Source: Lytechinus variegatus | Lineage: Eukaryota; Echinodermata; Echinoidea; Temnopleuroida; Toxopneustidae | Direction of reading: 5' to 3' | Length of the DNA: 64,000 bases | NCBI RefSeq assembly: GCF_018143015.1 | Contig: NC_054741.1 | Span: 66,657,754 to 66,721,753 of the forward strand | Translations under genes and position numbers: made by a program | Part shown: positions 58,557 to 64,000 of the stretch, one piece after another | How the letters are laid out: each line of letters starts with the position of its first letter | Position numbering within the stretch: position 1 is the first letter of the stretch | Notes under the pieces: generated by a model | Databases searched by the model: none | Told to the model about the DNA's origin: nothing | The model's input: the letters and a program-made list of their open reading frames with translations, nothing else

Positions 58557-61500
58557 TTAATCATAAAGGATTTCGTAGCAGGAAAAAAAGACCTTCATTG
58601 AAAAGGTCTTCAATCATAAAAAAAAGGATTTCGTACCAGGAATAAAAAACAAAAAAGACCTTCAATGAAAAAGGTCTTCAATCATAAATAAAGGATTTCG
58701 TACCAGGAATAAAAAACAAAAAAGACCTTCAATGAAAAAGGTCTTCAATCATAAATAAAGGATTTCGTACCAGGAAAAAAAAAAAAAAAGACCTTCAATG
58801 AAAAAGGTCTTCAATCATAAATAAAGGATTTCGTACCAGGAATAAAAAACAAAAAAGACCTTCAATGAAAAAGGTCTTCAATCATAAATAAAGGATTTCG
58901 TACCAGGAAAAAAAAACAAAAAAGACCTTCAATGAAAAAGGTCTTCAATCATAAATAAAGGATTTCGTACCAGGAATAAAAAACAAAAAAGACCTTCAAT
59001 GAAAAAGGTCTTCAATCATAAATAAAGGATTTCGTACCAGGAATAAAAAACAAAAAAGACCTTCAATGAAAAAGGTCTTCAATCATAAATAAAGGATTTC
59101 GTACCAGGAAAAAAAAAAAAAAAAGACCTTCAATGAAAAAGGTCTTCAATCATAAATAAAGGATTTCGTACCAGGAATAAAAAACAAAAAAGACCTTCAA
59201 TGAAAAAGGTCTTCAATCATAAATAAAGGATTTCGTACCAGGAAAAAAAACAAAAAAGACCTTCAATGAAAAAGGTCTTCAATCATAAATAAAGGATTTC
59301 GTACCAGGAATAAAAAACAAAAAAGACCTTCAATAAAAAAGGTCTTCAATCATAAATAAAGGATTTCGTACCAGGAATAAAAAACAAAAAAGACCTTCAA
59401 TGAAAAAGGTCTTCAATCATAAATAAAGGATTTCGTACCAGGAATAAAAAACAAAAAAGACCTTCAATGAAAAAGGTCTTCAATCATAAATAAAGGATTT
59501 CGTACCAGGAAAAAAAAACAAAAAAGACCTTCAATGAAAAAGGTCTTCAATCATAAATAAAGGATTTCGTACCAGGAAAAAAAAACAAAAAAGACCTTCA
59601 ATGAAAAAGGTCTTCAATCATAAATAAAGGATTTCGTACCAGGAAAAAAAAACAAAAAAGACCTTCAATGAAAAAGGTCTTCAATCATAAATAAAGGATT
59701 TCGTACCAGGAATAAAAAACAAAAAAGACCTTCAATGAAAAAGGTCTTCAATCATAAATAAAGGATTTCGTACCAGGAAAAAAAAACAAAAAAGACCTTC
59801 AATGAAAAAGGTCTTCAATCATAAATAAAGGATTTCGTACCAGGAATAAAAAACAAAAAAGACCTTCAATGAAAAAGGTCTTCAATCATAAATAAAGGAT
59901 TTCGTACCAGGAATAAAAAACAAAAAAGACCTTCAATGAAAAAGGTCTTCAATCATAAATAAAGGATTTCGTACCAGGAATAAAAAACAAAAAAGACCTT
60001 CAATGAAAAAGGTCTTCAATCATAAATAAAGGATTTCGTACCAGGAATAAAAAACAAAAAAGACCTTCAATGACAAAGGTCTTCAATCATAAATAAAGGA
60101 TTTCGTACCAGGAATAAAAAACAAAAAAGACCTTCAATGAAAAAGGTCTTCAATCATAAATAAAGGATTTCGTACCAGGAAAAAAAAACAAAAAAGACCT
60201 TCAATGAAAAAGGTCTTCAATCATAAATAAAGGATTTCGTACCAGGAATAAAAAACAAAAAAGACCTTCAATGAAAAAGGTCTTCAATCATAAATAAAGG
60301 ATTTCGTACCAGGAAAAAAAAAAAAAAGACCTTCAATGAAAAAGGTCTTCAATCATAAATAAAGGATTTCGTACCAGGAAAAAAAAACAAAAAAGACCTT
60401 CAATGAAAAAGGTCTTCAATCATAAATAAAGGATTTCGTACCAGGAATAAAAAACAAAAAAGACCTTCAATGAAAAAGGTCTTCAATCATAAATAAAGGA
60501 TTTCGTACCAGGAAAAAAAAACAAAAAAGACCTTCAATGAAAAAGGTCTTCAATCATAAATAAAGGATTTCGTACCAGGAATAAAAAACAAAAAAGACCT
60601 TCAATGAAAAAGGTCTTCAATCATAAATAAAGGATTTCGTACCAGGAAAAAAAAACAAAAAAGACCTTCAATGAAAAAGGTCTTCAATCATAAATAAAGG
60701 ATTTCGTACCAGGAATAAAAAACAAAAAAGACCTTCAATGAAAAAGGTCTTCAATCATAAATAAAGGATTTCGTACCAGGAAAAAAAAACAAAAAAGACC
60801 TTCAATGAAAAAGGTCTTCAATCATAAATAAAGGATTTCGTACCAGGAATAAAAAACAAAAAAAACCTTCAATGAAAAAGGTCTTCAATCATAAATAAAG
60901 GATTTCGTACCAGGAAAAAAAAACAAAAAAGACCTTCAATGAAAAAGGTCTTCAATCATAAATAAAGGATTTCGTACCAGGAATAAAAAACAAAAAAGAC
61001 CTTCAATGAAAAAGGTCTTCAATCATAAATAAAGGATTTCGTACCAGGAATAAAAAACAAAAAAGACCTTCAATGAAAAAGGTCTTCAATCATAAATAAA
61101 GGATTTCGTACCAGGAAAAAAAAAACAAAAAAGACCTTCAATGAAAAAGGTCTTCAATCATAAATAAAGGATTTCGTAGCAGGAATAAAAAAACAAAAAA
61201 GACCTTCAATGAAAAAGGTCTTCAATCATAAATAAAGGATTTCGTACCAGGAAAAAAAAACAAAAAAGACCTTCAATGAAAAAGGTCTTCAATCATAAAT
61301 AAAGGATTTCGTACCAGGAAAAAAAAACAAAAAAGACCTTCAATGAAAAAGGTCTTCAATCATAAATAAAGGATTTCGTACCAGGAAAAAAAAACAAAAA
61401 AGACCTTCAATGAAAAAGGTCTTCAATCATAAATAAAGGATTTCGTAGCAGGAAAAAAAAACAAAAAAGACCTTCAATGAAAAAGGTCTTCAATCATAAA

Positions 61501-62436
61501 TAAAGGATTTCGTACCAGGAATAAAAAACAAAAAAGACCTTCAATGAAAAAGGTCTTCAATCATAAATAAAGGATTTCGTACCAGGAAAAAAAAACAAAA
61601 AAGACCTTCAATGAAAAAGGTCTTCAATCATAAATAAAGGATTTCGTACCAGGAAAAAAAAAAAAAAAAGACCTTCAATGAAAAAGGTCTTCAATCATAA
61701 ATAAAGGATTTCGTAGCAGGAAAAAAAAACAACAAAGACCTTCAATGAAAAAGGTCTTCAATCATAAATAAAGGATTTCGTACCAGGAAAAAAAAAACAA
61801 AAAAGACCTTCAATGAAAAAGGTCTTCAATCATAAATAAAGGATTTCGTAGCAGGAAAAAAAACAAAAAAGACCTTCAATGAAAAAGGTCTTCAATCATA
61901 AATAAAGGATTTCGTACCAGGAAAAAAAAAAAAAAGACCTTCAATGAAAAAGGTCTTCAATCATAAATAAAGGATTTCGTACCAGGAATAAAAAAACAAA
62001 AAAGACCTTCAATGAAAAAGGTCTTCAATCATAAATAAAGGATTTCGTACCAGGAAAAAAAACAAAAAAGACCTTCAATGAAAAAGGTCTTCAATAATAA
62101 ATAAAGGATTTCGTACCAGGAATAAAAAAACAAAAAAGACCTTCAATGAAAAAGGTCTTCAATCATAAATAAAGGATTTCGTACCAGGAATAAAAAACAA
62201 AAAAGACCTTCAATGAAAAAGGTCTTCAATCATAAATAAAGGATTTCGTACCAGGAAAAAAAAACAAAAAAGACCTTCAATGAAAAAGGTCTTCAATCAT
62301 AAATAAAGGATTTCGTACCAGGAATAAAAAACAAAAAAGACCTTCAATGAAAAAGGTCTTCAATCATAAATAAAGGATTTCGTACCAGGAATAAAAAACA
62401 AAAAAGACCTTCAATGAAAAAGGTCTTCAATCGTAC
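58557..62436 (+). repeat. 67-bp satellite array, about 58 copies
   Basis: Monomer contains agacctt-caatgaaa-aaggtct (a 7-bp-stem hairpin), then caatcataaataaaggattt and cgtaccagg. Two main variants, ggaataaaaaaca and ggaaaaaaaaaca, are mixed along the array. Copies are almost identical, apart from A-run length and rare changes such as cgtagcagg. Confidence 0.95.
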
Positions 62437-62472
62437 CAGAAATAAATTTGACAAGCAAGCAAAAAAAAAAAA

Positions 62473-62632
62473 AATTCAAGCTCGTCAGGGGGGGGAATAG
62501 GTATTCAAGCTCGTCAGGGGGGTGCAAAATAGGTATTCAAGCTCGTCAGGGGGGGGCAAATAAAAGGTTTTCAAGCTCGTCAGCGGGGGCAGGGATACGT
62601 CCTTTGCATGGGTTGTGACTCGTCAGGGGCAG
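62473..62632 (+). repeat. Short minisatellite caagctcgtcagggg
   Basis: About five units of roughly 33 bp with ttcaagctcgtcaggggggg, between the satellite and the right TIR. Confidence 0.8.
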
Positions 62633-62674
62633 ACTGCCCCCCCCCCCACCCGTAGGTACGCTAGTGATGGAGGC

Positions 62675-64000
62675 CTACATGCTATTAGTCCTGAATCGGA
62701 TATTTTAGGACCACGTGATTTCTCTTTATTTGATTTTGTCGAATCTATAGGCTGAATGAGAACATACTGAACACAATAATTTCATGAACTAAAAAAAAAC
62801 ATGCTAATAACTGAAATATCTGCAAGTATTCAGTGAGTACTACTACGACATGGGTACCGATACAGATTTTATCAGAGTAGTCATCAAAATATATTACAAT
62901 CAATTGGCTGACATTACGCCTGGTATTCAAAAGATCATTACCAAATCAAATTAAATGAACATTAAATTTTCGAAAAATTACACTTTCTTCCGATAACCTA
63001 TACAAGACAAACCCTTTCAAAACATTAGTTTACTCAAATGCATTTTTACGTCCTAGTTAATACCAACCAAGCTAATTACAGCATTCACGATAACTAGATA
63101 GTTAGAAGCAAAGTTTTCGAATTTAAAATGATGTACTAACAAAAATGAGTACATTGAAGCAAAATAAAAACAAACACACACACCCACACAATCACGCACA
63201 AACTTCTTTTTGTCATTTGATAATAGGAAAATCACTTATCAGTAATTGTGAACGTGAGGATTTTGTGTTTGCAGTCTCGTATATTGATTATACCGGGCTC
63301 ATTTTTGACATGCATTGGTGGGTTTGTGTGTGTGTGTATTTTTTTAAATACAAACCATGAGTTTACAAGGCTTATATGAAACGTTTTGAAATGAGATGGG
63401 GACTTAATTGGCGTGATGGGAACGTCCCGGGTTGTAGACCCGGAAGGTCAGGAAGGTCATGTACAAACTCACATATCAACATATCCCACCCTACTCCATA
63501 CCCACAAAGTTACTAAAGTTAGCTCGGTAAAAAGAAATGTAACTTGGAAATCACACCATCACTCCTCGAAACCTTTTCTTTACGATGGGTGATCATCAAC
63601 TATGACTCAAAAAATACTTCAAATTTCCGCTGCTGTTGATCTGATTACATTCTTATGCGTCCATGATAAAAAAAAATATCAGGGATTCTTGCCTGTTGCG
63701 ACAAAACTATTTGAATGAAATAAGTCTATACATATCTTTGTGTTGTGAGAGTGAGCAAGTATCATCAGCAAAAAGTGGAGGAATTATTTTTAAATAACTT
63801 TGATGAATTTCAAAAACATTAGTCATACATTGTGATATAACTCCGTTAAACACTGCATATTTTATATATTATGTACATATTTCAAAAACAAGTTCAATAC
63901 TATCCCTCGAACGTATTGATTTATCAAATGGTATCATAGTCGAGTATCGAATATAAACGCACAAAGACAAAACTCTTCATAATAGTATTTACTGAGTTGA
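62675..64000. other. No recognised gene
   Basis: AT-rich; short (ca)n at 63173-63190 and (gt)n at 63324-63336. Small open frames carry no domain. Confidence 0.4.

Larger units (their letters stand above)
58474..62674. mobile_element. TIR element (58482-62666) filled by satellite, atggaggc duplication
   Basis: cagtagcgtaccta on the left and taggtacgctagtg on the right are inverted (13 of 14). A perfect 8-bp direct repeat atggaggc flanks it (58474-58481, 62667-62674). The interior is a 67-bp satellite and a smaller minisatellite; no transposase. Confidence 0.85.

Noticed and set aside
58557-62436. CRISPR-like array of regular repeats
   Set aside because: There are no variable spacers: the entire 67-bp period is repeated. 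It sits in a eukaryotic TIR element, so it is a satellite.

Overview
This 64-kb window looks like a gene-poor, AT-rich stretch of an invertebrate deuterostome genome, most likely an echinoderm. The grounds are spliced genes with GT-AG introns, a secreted scavenger-receptor cysteine-rich (SRCR) plus discoidin protein (SRCR families are greatly expanded in echinoderms), and a very dense load of TIR/MITE elements, foldback elements and broken LINEs. This rests on gene content and repeat style only; hemichordate or cephalochordate cannot be excluded. I saw no rRNA gene, functional tRNA gene, CRISPR array or LTR/viral element.

Three host genes could be rebuilt from the sequence. (1) On the plus strand, nine exons from 5133 to 34811 join with matching splice phases into a 516-residue secreted protein: signal peptide, cysteine-bearing N-terminal segment, one divergent SRCR domain and two F5/8 type C (discoidin) domains. 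(2) On the minus strand, two exons (41108-40816 and 38554-37900) give a 315-residue P-loop sulfotransferase-like protein. (3) On the minus strand, four exons from 51844 to 48619 give a 234-residue secreted DsbA/thioredoxin-fold protein; its second intron fits only as a GC-AG intron.

The rest is intron and intergenic DNA packed with nested mobile elements. Between exons 1 and 2 of gene 1 lies a site-specific-type LINE split by a 2.5-kb TIR element that is itself split by a smaller one. Between exons 2 and 3 lies a 3.3-kb foldback element with a 9-bp target duplication, inside a hairpin MITE, inside one copy of a local tandem duplication. Between exons 4 and 5 are two opposed copies of an RTE-like LINE and several MITEs. 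Between exons 5 and 6 is a repeat carrying an array of nuclear-receptor-like direct repeats. Between exons 6 and 7 are two nested G-tract TIR elements. Just before exon 9 is a 5'-truncated LINE whose end lies within about 30 bp of the splice acceptor. The right part holds a second copy of the direct-repeat array (52552-53816), a LINE 3' end (56985-58010), and a 4.2-kb TIR element (58482-62666) filled with about 58 copies of a 67-bp satellite.

Gene 1 and gene 2 converge tail to tail about 3.1 kb apart; genes 2 and 3 share a strand. Nothing in the sequence ties the three into one pathway beyond two being predicted secreted proteins.
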